Assembly (NCBI GenBank): GCA_963971285.1
Contig: OZ020259.1
Coordinates: forward strand, 8,928,001-8,992,000
Direction: 5' to 3'
DNA length: 64,000 nucleotides
Source of the DNA: Astropecten irregularis
Lineage: Eukaryota > Echinodermata > Asteroidea > Paxillosida > Astropectinidae
Of the stretch, positions 22,549 to 33,633 are shown one piece after another. Numbering within the stretch: position 1 is the first letter of the stretch; every line of letters begins with the position of its first letter. Both the position numbers and the translations under genes were made by a program. The notes below the pieces were generated by a model. The model saw nothing but the letters and a program-made list of their open reading frames with translations. It was not told the DNA's origin and made no database searches.

Positions 22549-23394
22549 ACCACAAAAAAAAAAACAACTGTAGTCTGTAATAACGAAATAAATTTTAACA
22601 TTTTTTTGATGGAGTGGAGTGAGTGTGGGAAGCTTCTTTTTATAGTTTGTAATAACAAAATAAATGTGTGTGTTTTGAGAGACTGGAAACCTTTTTTGTG
22701 TGAGAGGATAGTGAGTGTGGGGGCTCTATAATTATTTGTAGTTTGTAATAACAAAATTCTTTGTGACTGGGTACCATTTAAAACAATGTTCTCTTTTGGG
22801 TTGCGTGGGATCTAAAAAGAGCCCTTTTTTGTTTGTTTTCTTCTTATTTTTTTTTTGGGGGGGGAACTGGGAACCTTTTATTTCTTCTGGCTGTCAATCA
22901 GCTACTAGTCTGCGGTACACATAAAAGCTGTCAGTCATGATCGTTAATTACTAATTACACCTCTCCCATGTCCGCACTACAAAGCAGTGTGATTGTGATG
23001 CGAATTTCCAAATCTGCATGTAGTACGGCAGTGATTACCTTTTTCATAATCTACTGTAAATTGTAATCTACTATATCAGGTATATGGTGCTCCCCTGCCG
23101 CCAATTTTAAAATACTCCCCTAAAATCTCCTGGTGCTGGAAAACTATCAGCCGGTCAATATATCCTCCATATCCTATACGTAACGTTTTTTTTGCACTTC
23201 CACATACAGAATGTTTCAATTTATGTTCACAAACGACATCCAATTCCACGTACACAATGTTTCCTTTATTTCCGTTTATTTTCACAAACGAGTTCCACAT
23301 AGTGAATTTACAGAATGCTTCCTTTTATTTCCACTCAACAAGACAAAATCTACTGAAAAAAAGCCAACGTTTACAAACTAGCTTAACTATACAT

Positions 23395-23540
23395 GGCGTA
23401 CGAGTTGGTTGGCGTACGACTTGGTTGGCGTACGAGTTGGTTGGCGTACGAGTTGGTCGGCGTACGAGTTGGTCGGCGTACGAGTTGACCAAACGGCGTA
23501 CGAGTTGGTTGGCGTACGAGTTGGTCGGCGTACGAGTTGA
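23395..23540 (-). repeat. Nine 16 bp units, right arm (opposed)
   Basis: Units GTTGGCGTACGAGTTG, the reverse complement of the left arm and nine in number. About 850 bp of AT-rich, non-coding spacer separates the arms. Confidence 0.92.
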
Positions 23541-23544
23541 CCAG

Positions 23545-24602
23545 CTTCGTTATCAATGAGTCATATAAAACCACTTTGAATATCGAAAGATCATTTTCTG
23601 CAGAAAAAATGACCCAAAACTTACCGAAGGTGTCGAGATTCCCTCCGTTTGCCGTCAGTCGGCCATTTTGAATAGTGCGCAGTGTGCCATCTCGACCAAA
23701 TTACGTCATGCGCAATGCCGTTTTAATAGCTGTTCCACCTTTCAAACTCAAACTCGCAGCCCTATGGAGGGTGTTCCCAGAATAACACGTGCGCTGTGCA
23801 TGATATACCGTGTACACGCATATCGTATACAGTATGGAGGAGGGTTTTTTTTTAGTCCGCATTGTTTGCCCATGTCAAGCTGCCGCTGACAATTCAAATC
23901 TTTCATCATGAACTAAAGGAAATTGCTAAGATTATCAAATGATTTCCTTTATGAATGGTCCCACAAACAGACAAATGTTAGCAAGTCACAAACTCGGTGC
24001 CGACCCAATCCATGATCAAACAGAAATAAAAAGGTGATCCACCTCATCACAGATCGCGCAGTGGTCGGAATTAACGCTGGACTGAAAAATTTATCCGGTC
24101 ATCAATTACACCAAAAATGATCATATGGATATATTCCTAAAAATATCACCGGAATATTCCACTGCGGAAAAACCACAATTTCTTACTGCAAATCTGTAGT
24201 TCTGTACCGAGCCGTATACGGTAACGAACCCGGCCGCGATCCAAAAAGGTGCCGACCAAGCGCAACATTTCAAGCCCACGGCGAAATCTGTACCGAGCCG
24301 GCCGGCCGTGAGCCACCGTCCGTAACGGTGGAACGACGCCGGCCGCGATCCAAAAAGGTAGGCCTTCCGACCGAGCGCAATATACACTTCATTTCAAGCA
24401 CACGGCACGTGTGTAACGTACTGATTGAGGCTTCGCTGGTGCACGTTTGCTTTGAAACTGTGGCTATTACGCACGCGGATACCAGGCTGTCTTTCTCTGC
24501 GGTGTGGGCAATGTTTTTACGTCTTAATTTTTTAATGCGATTTTCTGCAGAAAATGATCTTTCGATATTCAAAGTGGTTTTATATGACTCATTGATAAGT
24601 AC
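23545..24602. mobile_element. Inverted-repeat element nested in the fold-back
   Basis: About 58 bp inverted repeats (TTATCAATGAGTCATATAAA ... inward, ending in TTTTCTGCAGAAAA) bound about 940 bp that interrupt the right arm of the host element. The spacer holds an imperfect tandem duplication of about 115 bp (GTACCGAGCCG ... GGCCGCGATCCAAAAAGGT, at 24212 and 24289). Confidence 0.6.
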
Positions 24603-24828
24603 CAATCAGATCCATGTAGTCAGATTTGGTGTTTGGATTTTGGAAAGTGGAAAACTAAGTGGAAACGTACTTCAGGAGTTGGCCAAAAAGGTTGTACCCA
24701 TTTTTTTTATCTAGTTTTGTCGTAACCCTAGATCCCAGTCCCTGGTCAGACCTAGGGTTACGATCATCGCAACTAGGTCTACGTACGACTACGTTAGGGC
24801 AACTTAGGCCTAACCTGTACCTGCTAAC

Positions 24829-27638
24829 TAGACCCGTAAACAGGGCCCAGATACATCGCTACTCTCAGATCCTGGGCCCTGTCTCTGTTGCTTGAAAAAT
24901 GGAGAAACTTTTGCCGCTTGGCATCCGCTACGATCCGCTAGCTGAAATTTCACCAGAATGTTTAGTACTTACGTCTGAATATATGGTCCAATTTCCGCTC
25001 GCAGAAAATATTCCGTTCTCAAGAAATGAGAAAAATTGGGATTTTTGCAATCCAATCATGCACAATATTTCCTTGGTCGTTATATGTCTGGTAGATGTGG
25101 TGCCCTGTACCGATGTCATTAAAAAGCATTGGGTACTCCCATGGTACTCCGACTAGAAATAATGGTAGGGATCCCTGACTACTCAGTGCTTTGTCAAGTG
25201 ACATGGGAAGGGTACCAGTCTGATTGGCAAGAAGGCAATGCAACACTACGGCTGTTTTGTGTCTAGTTAAATTTTTCTGGCGCATGCAGTAATGAAATTC
25301 AACATTATAATCTATAATTTGATTTTGATTTGTTTTTTTTCATTTTTAATTTTTAGTAGAAATATTTGTAAATTTTATTCTTTGCAGTTCCCAATTTATT
25401 TTCAATATGTACATTTCTCATTTTTTAAAAACATACATTAACCATTTTCTTTTCTTTTCTTGCCAGACAGTGTATGTTTTCCTCGTAAACACTCATGCCA
25501 GCAATTGGAGAGCCACACGATTGTGCATTAGATCACATTTAGTGATTATTTGGGGTGTTACCGTGTTCTTCTACTGTTTGGTTTTGTGATGCTGTAAATG
25601 TTTTTGTTTTTATTGTAACTCTTGCTTGCCCTAAGAAGTAATAAATTTAAGAAATAGAGACTAGATACAATACAAGTAATAAAGTTGTCCAAAGTTATTC
25701 TACTTTTTAATACAACTGTACTTATTACAAAAAGTTTGTATAGAAAATTGCCCCAATAAAAAAAAAACTGCAAGAAATTCTCAAAGGTTTCACTGATGAG
25801 GAGGGATATGAGTTTTAAAAAATGAACAGAAGGAAGCTACCTCCAGCTAAGAAGTGGGATGTTGCAGCCATTCCATACATACATCATAAGGTATCGTCCG
25901 GTCATAAGTTTCCGATGGACATATGTTTTCGATGACGAAATTTGATTCCCATTTACCGCGAGACCGTGCGTGATACTTCGTGACCAGTATGCCTGAAGTG
26001 ATGACTACACTCAGGGCTATCTCCAACATTCAGGATATTGAGAATAAAGTTTTCAGTTGTGAGTGATACTCAAAAGTAAAAAACTATGTAATTTTGGGTA
26101 TAGATTACTAATGCATTTTAAGGCTAATGTTCAAACGTTTATAAAAGACACAATCTGTGGTCAAATATTCCAAACTAAACTGTCGTCTGCTCGAGCAACT
26201 TTCATTCTTCCGATGTCAGACGGCAGGTCACGTGATCCCAGTGCGATCTGGGTTTTTATGGCATGCCAATGTAACAAAAGTGTTAAAGTCTTTCTCAAAT
26301 CTAAGTGCCATAATTTTATTTTTCTCTTTTTAATTTGAAACTTTGCTAAGCTGATGAACTTAAGCTATCCACGTTTAGGCCTCTCATAATGATGCCATAT
26401 ATTATAAAAATGTAGTGATAATAATTTTACCTACCATGATCTGTACCAAATTCTCATTTTGTTGATTCAACCATTTATTTATAAAAAATAATTTATCATT
26501 CACGATCTTTGAATCAAAACAGTTTCAGGACCTTTTATAAATAACTCCATCGACCCAGTTCGATCAAATCAAGTCAGGACAATATTTCATCAATTTTTGA
26601 GTGATTTGGCACGCCATAGCTACTCCGATGTCAATGAACTTTGCCGCACAACCAAGTTATCGAAAACTGGTGACGCGTTGTTTACATAGCGGAATCGATG
26701 TCGCTGTAAATGACGGACAATATTTCCAAAGAAAAGACTTCAACTTCGATGATTTTTACAGAGTATAATCTGGAAGTGTCCAGTTCAAAGTTAGTGAAGT
26801 GATTTTCTGAAATTTTATTTCGTTTCTGTTTTATAGACGTTTTCCCGTTATCCCATCGGAAACCGGTGACTGCAGGATAAGTAGTGATTTTGGTCTAATA
26901 AAGTAATATCAACTACATATAAACCAAAAAAAATTATTCACAGTATTTTATTTTTCAAACTAAATATCAACTCCCATGATTTATCAGGATCTTTAAATAA
27001 AGGATTTTTTTCTAATCAAAATAAATGAAACATCAGTCAACAAATATTTAATTCCTTCTTAAATACAGACAAAATACATCACTTTCAGTTGTATTAAAAC
27101 AAAACCAAGAATGCATTCTTTTGGGTTTCTTTAATTATTTTCATAATTATGAAAACGGGCGTCAAAATCCAATGAACATGAAGTCACACAAGAAACAGCC
27201 GTTTGGTTTCCGCCTGCTTGTCAACCAGACTGGTGTCGTTTCTTAAGTCATTCAGCCAATATGTAAAGTACTGTGTGGAGTCTGGGATCCCTACGATCTC
27301 TAGTCGGAGTACCCAATGCATTCTAATGCACGTAATGAGACTGGAACAGGGCACCACACTACCGGACAAATACAGACCGTTTCTAGTTTGGAAATTGTGC
27401 ATGATTCAATGGCGAGGAACCCATTTTTTCTCATTTCTTGAGAACGGAATATTTTCTGCGAGCGGAAATTGGACCATAGGCCTATATTCAGACGTAAGTA
27501 CTAAACATTCCGGTGAAATTTCAGCTAGCGGATAGTAGCGGATGCCAAGCGGCAAAAGTTTCTCCATTTTTCAAGCAACAGAGACAGGGCCCAGGATCTG
27601 AGAGTAGCGATGTATCTGGGCCCTGTTTACGGGTCTAC
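24829..27638. mobile_element. Second fold-back transposon, perfect 9 bp duplication
   Basis: Ends TAGACCCGTAAACAGGGCCC ... GGGCCCTGTTTACGGGTCTA, flanked by identical CCTGCTAAC (24820-24828 and 27639-27647). Inverted arms run about 450 bp (24829-25280 against 27638-27180), nearly identical in the outer 210 bp and diverged further in. Each arm starts with a small hairpin, CAGGGCCCAG ... CTGGGCCCTG. The AT-rich spacer (about 25290-27170) shows no gene. It shares TAG...CTA ends and 9 bp duplications with the element 53 bp to its left. Confidence 0.8.
24899..25156 (+). other. Open frame of 85 codons in the left arm of the fold-back
   Basis: Starts MEKLLPLGIRYDPLAEI. The right arm holds the same start in mirror image (minus strand from about 27568), but frames there are broken by a GGCCTA insertion and frameshifts. 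No domain recognised. It may be a relic of captured coding sequence or an arm sequence open by chance. Confidence 0.25.
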
Positions 27639-27973
27639 CTGCTAACCAGCTAGCCTAACCCCATTTTTACACTGTCACCCTGACTGTGAATTAGCGATTT
27701 GAAATGTTGCACAAATATCTTCAAAAGTTGTTTTCTTTTCCTAACGTTCAGAACGTTAGAAGTTTCAGGGCCCAAATTGTCCACAATCACCGGAATTATT
27801 TCCGAATTTGCCCCTGAATTTGCGTGGGGCGAATTTCAACTAACGTTAGTGCAAGAAGAGCTTCGTTTTCGCCCCAACGCTTCACTGAACGTTATTGCAT
27901 AGGACGATAACGTTAGTCGTGTTACCTGATTATGATCACACACTCGGCAAAAACGGTGCCATGTTCAACTTAC

Positions 27974-28154
27974 CTGAACAATAATTTTATTCTAAAATGA
28001 GTTCATGAAGTGCTGCGGGTCATCCGTATTATTTCTCAGACGGAAGATAGTTAATAATACGACGAACAGTACCTACAAAATAGATTCATAATTTTCGTCA
28101 ACATCTGCAAATAAACACAAGCCAAACAGACCCCCGATTCTCGATCTCGCGAGA
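27974..28154 (-). promoter_or_regulatory. Candidate promoter and non-coding first exon, minus strand
   Basis: The palindrome TCTCGCGAGA (28145-28154), a core-promoter word of housekeeping genes in vertebrates, lies about 170 bp upstream of a consensus donor GTTCAG|GTAAGTTG (exon end 27974). The intervening sequence has stops in all useful frames, so this would be a 5' UTR exon, possibly of RAD21, whose coding exon 1 needs one. A link would require an intron of about 8.9 kb spanning both fold-back elements. Confidence 0.25.
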
Positions 28155-28938
28155 GCCGATGACGCATGTTTAAGGCCGGTAGTGGAAAGGAGTTTTATGA
28201 AATAGATTAAAATATAAATAAATAGACACATTTACTTTCAAAATAGTTTGAATATTTTTTTAATCAATTTAAAGATTTATTTGTAATTTTTTTTATTTAT
28301 TTTCTTTTGATGATGATTTTACAGTTCCAGGGGCACCCTCTGACTACCGTCTTTCAAGTCAAACCAAGCGTTTTCTCGAATGGTTATTTTCCCGCTCGAG
28401 TCATTCCTAGACTCATCTCAAGCCTGTCAACGCCAGGAAAGTTTTGTTAAAAGTAATGCCACCGTCAATAAATTCCGCAATTGTAATTACAAAATTGTTC
28501 TATGTAATCTTAAACTGGTAAAAATTGCAAATTTGTACACCGTGGTTTGTAGCAAGAGAAGCTGAAACAATTCGTAAAAATATTAACGTTTTTTTAACGA
28601 TTATTATCTATTCATTTGTGAAGCACAAATTCCATTAAAAACAATGTTCAAATGTGCTGTACAATAAAATACAGATATAAAATAGTAAACACTCGAGCAT
28701 TTTTATGAATAGATAAAAGAATTAAGTAATACATTAAGGTATATATAAAAAGTTAAAACAATAATAAAGATGACTCCATAATTAGAAATGAATGACTGGC
28801 ACCTTTCATGCGCTCACAATAAATATAAGAGTTTTTGTAGGACTATAAAATATAGGATACCGACATGCAAATTAAAAAATTTAAGTACTTGATAAAATTT
28901 TCAGAAAGAGGAAAAAATCATATTAAGTTAAAACAAGT

Positions 28939-29304
28939 TTAAAGGTAATATCATGCTTTGGTTTTTGTGAAAGAAATACAGATTCGTGGGCAAAAATATC
29001 AAGGAAAATACAGTAAAAGTAATCTGTGAAAATTTCAGTCCCATACGTTGCCCACTTTTTGAGAAAACAGTGAAAAACAGCCACAGTATTTCTTAAAGTC
29101 TTTTCTCTTTTATTTTTGATCTTTTAAAAGATCAAAAAGATTTTCGGTCGTTGTTTTACTAATTTCTGGATAATATACCATTTCAGGCGGAAACATTTTA
29201 ACAGTATGTTTCTACCACCACCATCTTCATACCCTGTAAGTGAAACGTGAATCTGTGAACATTTCTGTTTTGGTCTCTTACCAAAGTATGATACTACCTT
29301 TTAA
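28939..29304. mobile_element. TTAA-type MITE, copy 2
   Basis: Full-length copy from TTAAAGGTAATATCATGCTT to AAGTATGATACTACCTTTTAA, with central CTTTTAAAAGATC palindrome and internal CCCACTTTTTGAGAAAAC. Confidence 0.85.
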
Positions 29305-29702
29305 AAGATGCGTTTTTAACAATGATTTAAAAGAAAACAAACTGCCTGCCAGGCCTCCTATTATGACTATAGGAAGGGCATTCCAAAGTTTAGGGACAGC
29401 ATTAATTAGCACTTGAAGGCACGATCCTCAAGAGTAATTTTGGTACGGTGAATATATATAGGGTAACCCCAAAAAAGTGTTAATAGACGAACTACGTAGA
29501 CTGTATCGGAGATTATTTTGTAATGATAAGTTTGATAATAAACTGGAGCTAAACCCCAAAAAATATTCAAGGGTCAACAACAATATTTCAAAATTCATCC
29601 TGCTCAGTGCACCGGAAGTAGGTCAATTAACAATATTGTGTAACATGACAAAATGTATGTCGAGATTTAATTGGTCGGGAGATAGATATTATGCAAATTA
29701 GC

Positions 29703-30085
29703 CTAATATTAGGCTTAGGACCTACCCTTCACCGACGTGGATGAGCACTGCGTATGAAAAAATCATGCGCTGGCTCAGGTGGGATCGAACTCACGACCTC
29801 CAGGCTCATTAGTGCATATGCCATTTTCATTTGCACTCTCCCGACCAAATCATTAATATTCATGATTTACTGCGGTACCCGCCGCGATACTGGATTCGAT
29901 TCTCCCTGCTGACCCCACAGCTAGCTAGCTCGGTGGCCATTATTTTGTACTATAGTGAGCAGAAGATCGTTTCATGGTTCGAATCCCACCTGAGCCAGCC
30001 CATGATGTTCGTGTGCGCTTGTTGAGTGCACAGGAGTAGGCAGTGCTCATCCACCAATGACGTCGGTGAAGGGCAAGCCTAATTT
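29703..30085. repeat. Inverted pair of tRNA-headed SINE copies
   Basis: The left half is the reverse complement of the right half: GCTCAGGTGGGATCGAAC (29773) mirrors GTTCGAATCCCACCTGAGC (29979), and CCTTCACCGACGT (29727) mirrors ACGTCGGTGAAGG (30060). About 110 bp of unique sequence lies between. Confidence 0.7.
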
Positions 30086-30274
30086 GAACATAAAATAATT
30101 CGTATGGCTGACCTATTACGTTAGCTGATCTATTTATGTTAGATAGTTCAGTTCAGTCAGAACTGAATTAAGAGTAAACAAAAAAAGCGATGAACTCAAT
30201 TGCGGCATTGCACAGTTGACACACATCCAGGAGCAGGAGTTGTAATTGTTCGAAGATATAAGCGAGTTCATGTT

Positions 30275-30560
30275 AAAGGTATAGGTAAGAAACCACTCAA
30301 AAATGTTTGTATTTATTTTCCAGGACAGTTTTTGGAGCCTTGGAATGTTTAGAGTTCCTTACAGTATTATACAACAGCGCCCTCTCTGACGAGTACCAGC
30401 CGCTAATTCTTCAAAAACCATTTAAAATCATGACTCGAATCTCACAGATGTTCAGGTTGCACAGAAAAATGATGATGAACATGTCACCTTTCATTTTCTT
30501 TTCATTTTATGGTGGGTTGATATTGAATTTTTGAGATATACTCATTCTCAGCTGACCACC
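30275..30560. repeat. Interspersed repeat with CAACAGCGCCCTCT core
   Basis: GACAGTTTTTGGAGCC, TTTAGAGT and CAACAGCGCCCTCTCTGACGAGTACCAG recur at 33364-33590, where another element interrupts the copy. Confidence 0.6.
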
Positions 30561-30624
30561 CCTAAAACAAGGTATGGTTCACTCACGTCAAGAGAAACCA
30601 TTTAAAAAAAACTCTGCAAAGCGG

Positions 30625-31330
30625 CTAAAAGGTATATAGTATCATACTTAGGTAAGAAACCAAAACAGAAATGTTCACAGATTTACGTATAAATTACAGG
30701 GTATGAAGATGGTGCTGGTAGAAACATACCGTCCACATGTTCCGCCTGAAATGGTGTGTTTATCCAGAAATTAGTAAAGCAACGACCGAACATTTTTTTA
30801 TCTTTTAAAAGATCAAAAATAAAAGAGTACATAACTGGTTTTTGCGACAAAACCGTTGCTGACAGTGAAAGCACATTATGTAATCCATCATATATACCTT
30901 TACTGACAAACCTGTAGAAGTTTGAGGTCAATCAGCCATCTGGGTCACGAGAAAATAGTGAAAATCCGTGTACAGAGAACTGTACACATTTCAACGAATG
31001 AATAAAACGCTTCGAAGCGATTTATTCCAATCGGAAAATAGTTTCATTTATTACTCAACGAATATGGCATTTCAGACAAAAACATTTCATGGGATGTTTT
31101 CTCTTATCATCACCATTATACTGTGTAAGTTTTATGTGAATCTGTGATCATGAAGTGTATTTTGTCTTACCAATTCTGTACCATCCCTTTAAGAAATACT
31201 GTGGCCTTTTTTCACTGTTTTCTCAAAAAGTGGGCACCGTATGTGACTAAAATTTTCACAGATGACTGTTATTGTATCTGTCTTGATATGTTTGACTATT
31301 AATCTGTAGTTTTTGGATAAAAGCCAAATT
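30625..31330. mobile_element. TTAA-type MITE copy 3, split by an insertion
   Basis: The left half runs from GGTATATAGTATCATACTTA to the central AAAAGATCAAAAATAAAAG. The right half resumes at AAGAAATACTGTGGCC (31192). Between them about 360 bp of unrelated repeat (about 30828-31191) has been inserted. The right end is decayed. Confidence 0.65.
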
Positions 31331-31505
31331 ACATTTAATGCGGGACTTGTGTAGCCAAGTTTCACAACTGTCACAAGCTATACAAACTTGATTCCATTCT
31401 GAAAATGCATACCAGTTAGTCGAAGACGCCTTTCGCGCGTGTTGGATCCGATATGCATAATAATGTCCACGAGATTCATTTTAGTTAGAGTCCCTTTATA
31501 CCTTG

Positions 31506-31875
31506 GGTGTCGATCCCCCGGGGGGGGGGGGGGGGATGAGGGGATAAATTATATCCCCCAATATTTGAGGTGGGGGGGGGGGTTGCGTGTATCAGTATCA
31601 TCCCCCCAATATTTTGAGGTTGAATGTCATTTAAGTTTATTGTATAGAAATATTACATGTTTTTTTGTGTCTTCGCAGTGAATTTATACTACACATAATG
31701 TTTAATTCTTCTGAATATCGTTTTTAAAAGCTCTAAAATGCGACTTTTCGACTCTGTATTTATTAAAAAGTCCCTGGTTTGGCAGGGGGTATCCCACCTC
31801 CCACAGCCTCCCTCGCATAGGACACCAAATCACCAATCATCCCCCCATCCTGAAAAGAAATCGACAATCGACACC
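31506..31875. mobile_element. MITE with G-rich interior
   Basis: Inverted ends GGTGTCGAT ... ATCGACACC enclose two long G-runs (31519-31535 and 31572-31582) and short copies of TCCCCCAATATTTGAGGT. About 370 bp, no ORF. Confidence 0.55.
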
Positions 31876-32399
31876 AGTGCTTTATACTGACTTTTGAATT
31901 AATTGTTCAGGGTGCAGGAGACAAGTGCTGACGTGACACAGAAATTACCATTAAAAAAACTATTATTATTATTATTAAAAATACTCACAAGTTTCTGAGG
32001 CAATCAACCGATAGAGCAAAATAAAGAAAATCTTCAATCTTCATTTTATTTTTAATCCAAGTTCGTTTGGCTAAAAGTCCATACAAAGAAAAATACCCCA
32101 AAATAATAAAACTGCCAAACTGTTACCCGAAACTGGAGAAACTGCAGCATGCGCATAATTAAAAAAAAAAGATGGACATTTAAACATCGGTGATGACTCA
32201 CTTCACAATTCGCCTAATGAAATCATCCCATCAAATTTTACCAGTGGCAGGCTAAAAAATAGTAACCCTCCTCAGGCAAAACTAGTACCGGGTATATTAT
32301 ATCACCCCCTCATTTTTTGTAAATGCTAAACAAAATCATGGAGACAGGGACAATATTACACTTTTCCTCCTGACATTACAAACAAACAAATAGCAAAAG

Positions 32400-32720
32400 G
32401 TAAGCAGACCGTCAGGCGTTCAGGGGCACGCGATTCACCGGGATTCTTTCACCCGGCTTACCGGCTCCCATATAGTACCCATAGGCTTACTGGCAAGCCG
32501 ACTACTGCGTATCCTCCCCACCATTGAGACCTTAGCCTGACATGCAAAGCTCTGAAGGACTAAGAGGGAGAAACAAGGCGGCCCCTGGACCACCGCGGTG
32601 CCAGGGTCCGCTCATGCCATGTTCCATTCATTATCAGAGAGTCAGGATCGGAGAATCGAACCCAGACTGCCGGAAGTCTGAGCGGTGGTACCATCGCTTA
32701 TCCCACCGAGCCACAAGCGT
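32400..32720 (-). repeat. tRNA-derived SINE
   Basis: Read on the minus strand, a tRNA-like head (GTGGCTCGGTGGGATAAGCG A box, GGGTTCGATTCTCC B box) is followed by a GC-rich body. No working acceptor stem. Confidence 0.5.
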
Positions 32721-32796
32721 TGGTGGCATCCCCGCAGTTTCTAAAACTATCTATAGCATACAATTGACTGGAGTAAAACATTAAGAAAATTTGTGA

Positions 32797-32868
32797 GATC
32801 TCACTAGGTCTCGAACTCGGGTCACTGCAGTACAAAGTCGCATCCCGAACCACTCGACCATGTCAAAT
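32797..32868 (-). repeat. tRNA-like relic
   Basis: Minus-strand TGGTCGAGTGGTT (A-box type of Ser/Leu tRNAs) and GAGTTCGAGACC (B box). The arms do not fold cleanly. Confidence 0.4.
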
Positions 32869-33210
32869 GTATTGACGGTGGCATGGAATATAATAAATTG
32901 ACTAATGTGATTTGTCGTAAAATCACCCCGGCGTGTTGTCTTTTATTTTTTATTGGTTTAATTTTGAAACAGTATAGCCTACTCAAAAGAAAATTTTTTT
33001 TTCTATGTTTATCTATATAAACCATTATTTTGGAGGTTAACTCATACTCATAGCCCATATAGGACCATTATTAGTATACATAATGATTAGCACAAACTGT
33101 TACACAGTTATGTTTTTTCTTCACTGCACACTGTAACTTGAGCCATGAGACGAAGCCCTAATGAACGAGATCACCTCAGTGAGGTTTCTTTTAAAAAAAA
33201 TACTGAGTTT

Positions 33211-33360
33211 GGGGTCGATTTCACCAAACTCTTCGTAACTTACTATCAATCGTAGGACTTAACAATACATTGCAACCCTACGTGGGATAGGCCCACTACG
33301 ATGGGTTATCCTTCGTAACTCGAGTTACGATCGATCGCAGGGCTTCGTGAAATCGACCCC
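33211..33360. mobile_element. 150 bp hairpin MITE (GGGGTCGATTTCAC ends)
   Basis: Inverted ends GGGGTCGATTTCAC ... GTGAAATCGACCCC with further inner pairing around CTTCGTAACT/AGTTACGAAGG. Similar in design to 42393-42541. Confidence 0.75.
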
Positions 33361-33403
33361 AGGGACAGTTTTTGGAGCCCTGTAATGTTTAGAGTCCCAT
33401 TGT

Positions 33404-33538
33404 GTGCATTCGTTTAGCTCCCCCGGGTCGACACCAGTCAACCTCGTCTGTCGTCTCCATTCTCTCGCTTGTTTTGTGCAGTAAAACACGACCAATCCCA
33501 GAAAGCCGGGCTGACCCGGGGAAGCTAAACGAATGCAC
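33404..33538. mobile_element. 135 bp MITE nested in the CAACAGCGCCCTCT repeat
   Basis: Inverted ends GTGCATTCGTTTAGCT ... AGCTAAACGAATGCAC, then CCCCGGGTC/GACCCGGGG. It splits a copy of the repeat seen intact at 30275-30560, so it is the younger of the two. Confidence 0.75.
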
Positions 33539-33617
33539 CCTTTAAAGAATTACAACAGCGCCCTCTATGACGAGTACCAGTTTCGTATGATCACCGGCGG
33601 TGCACCCAGGATTTTGT

Positions 33618-33633
33618 CGGGGGGGGGGGGGGG
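33618..33633. repeat. Poly-G tract
   Basis: About 14 consecutive G after CAGGATTTTGTC, a simple homopolymer. Confidence 0.8.

Larger units (their letters stand above)
22213..24775. mobile_element. Fold-back transposon with 16 bp-unit arms and a 9 bp duplication
   Basis: Ends TAGTTGCGATGATCGTAACC ... GGTTACGATCATCGCAACTA are inverted repeats that continue inward for about 190 bp (22213-22405 against 24594-24775). Flanks GGTCTATGA and GGTCTACGT agree at 7 of 9 bases, an aged 9 bp duplication. Inside are two opposed arrays of nine 16 bp units and a second inverted-repeat insertion at 23545-24602. No transposase. A 9 bp duplication with long inverted arms suggests a Mutator-like or FB/TU-like fold-back class (inference). 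Confidence 0.75.

Noticed and set aside
22395..22754. 119-codon minus and 109-codon plus frames with repeated ELVGVRV or TRTPTNSY peptides
   Set aside because: Translation of the 16 bp tandem array of the fold-back element on both strands. Not a repeat protein gene.
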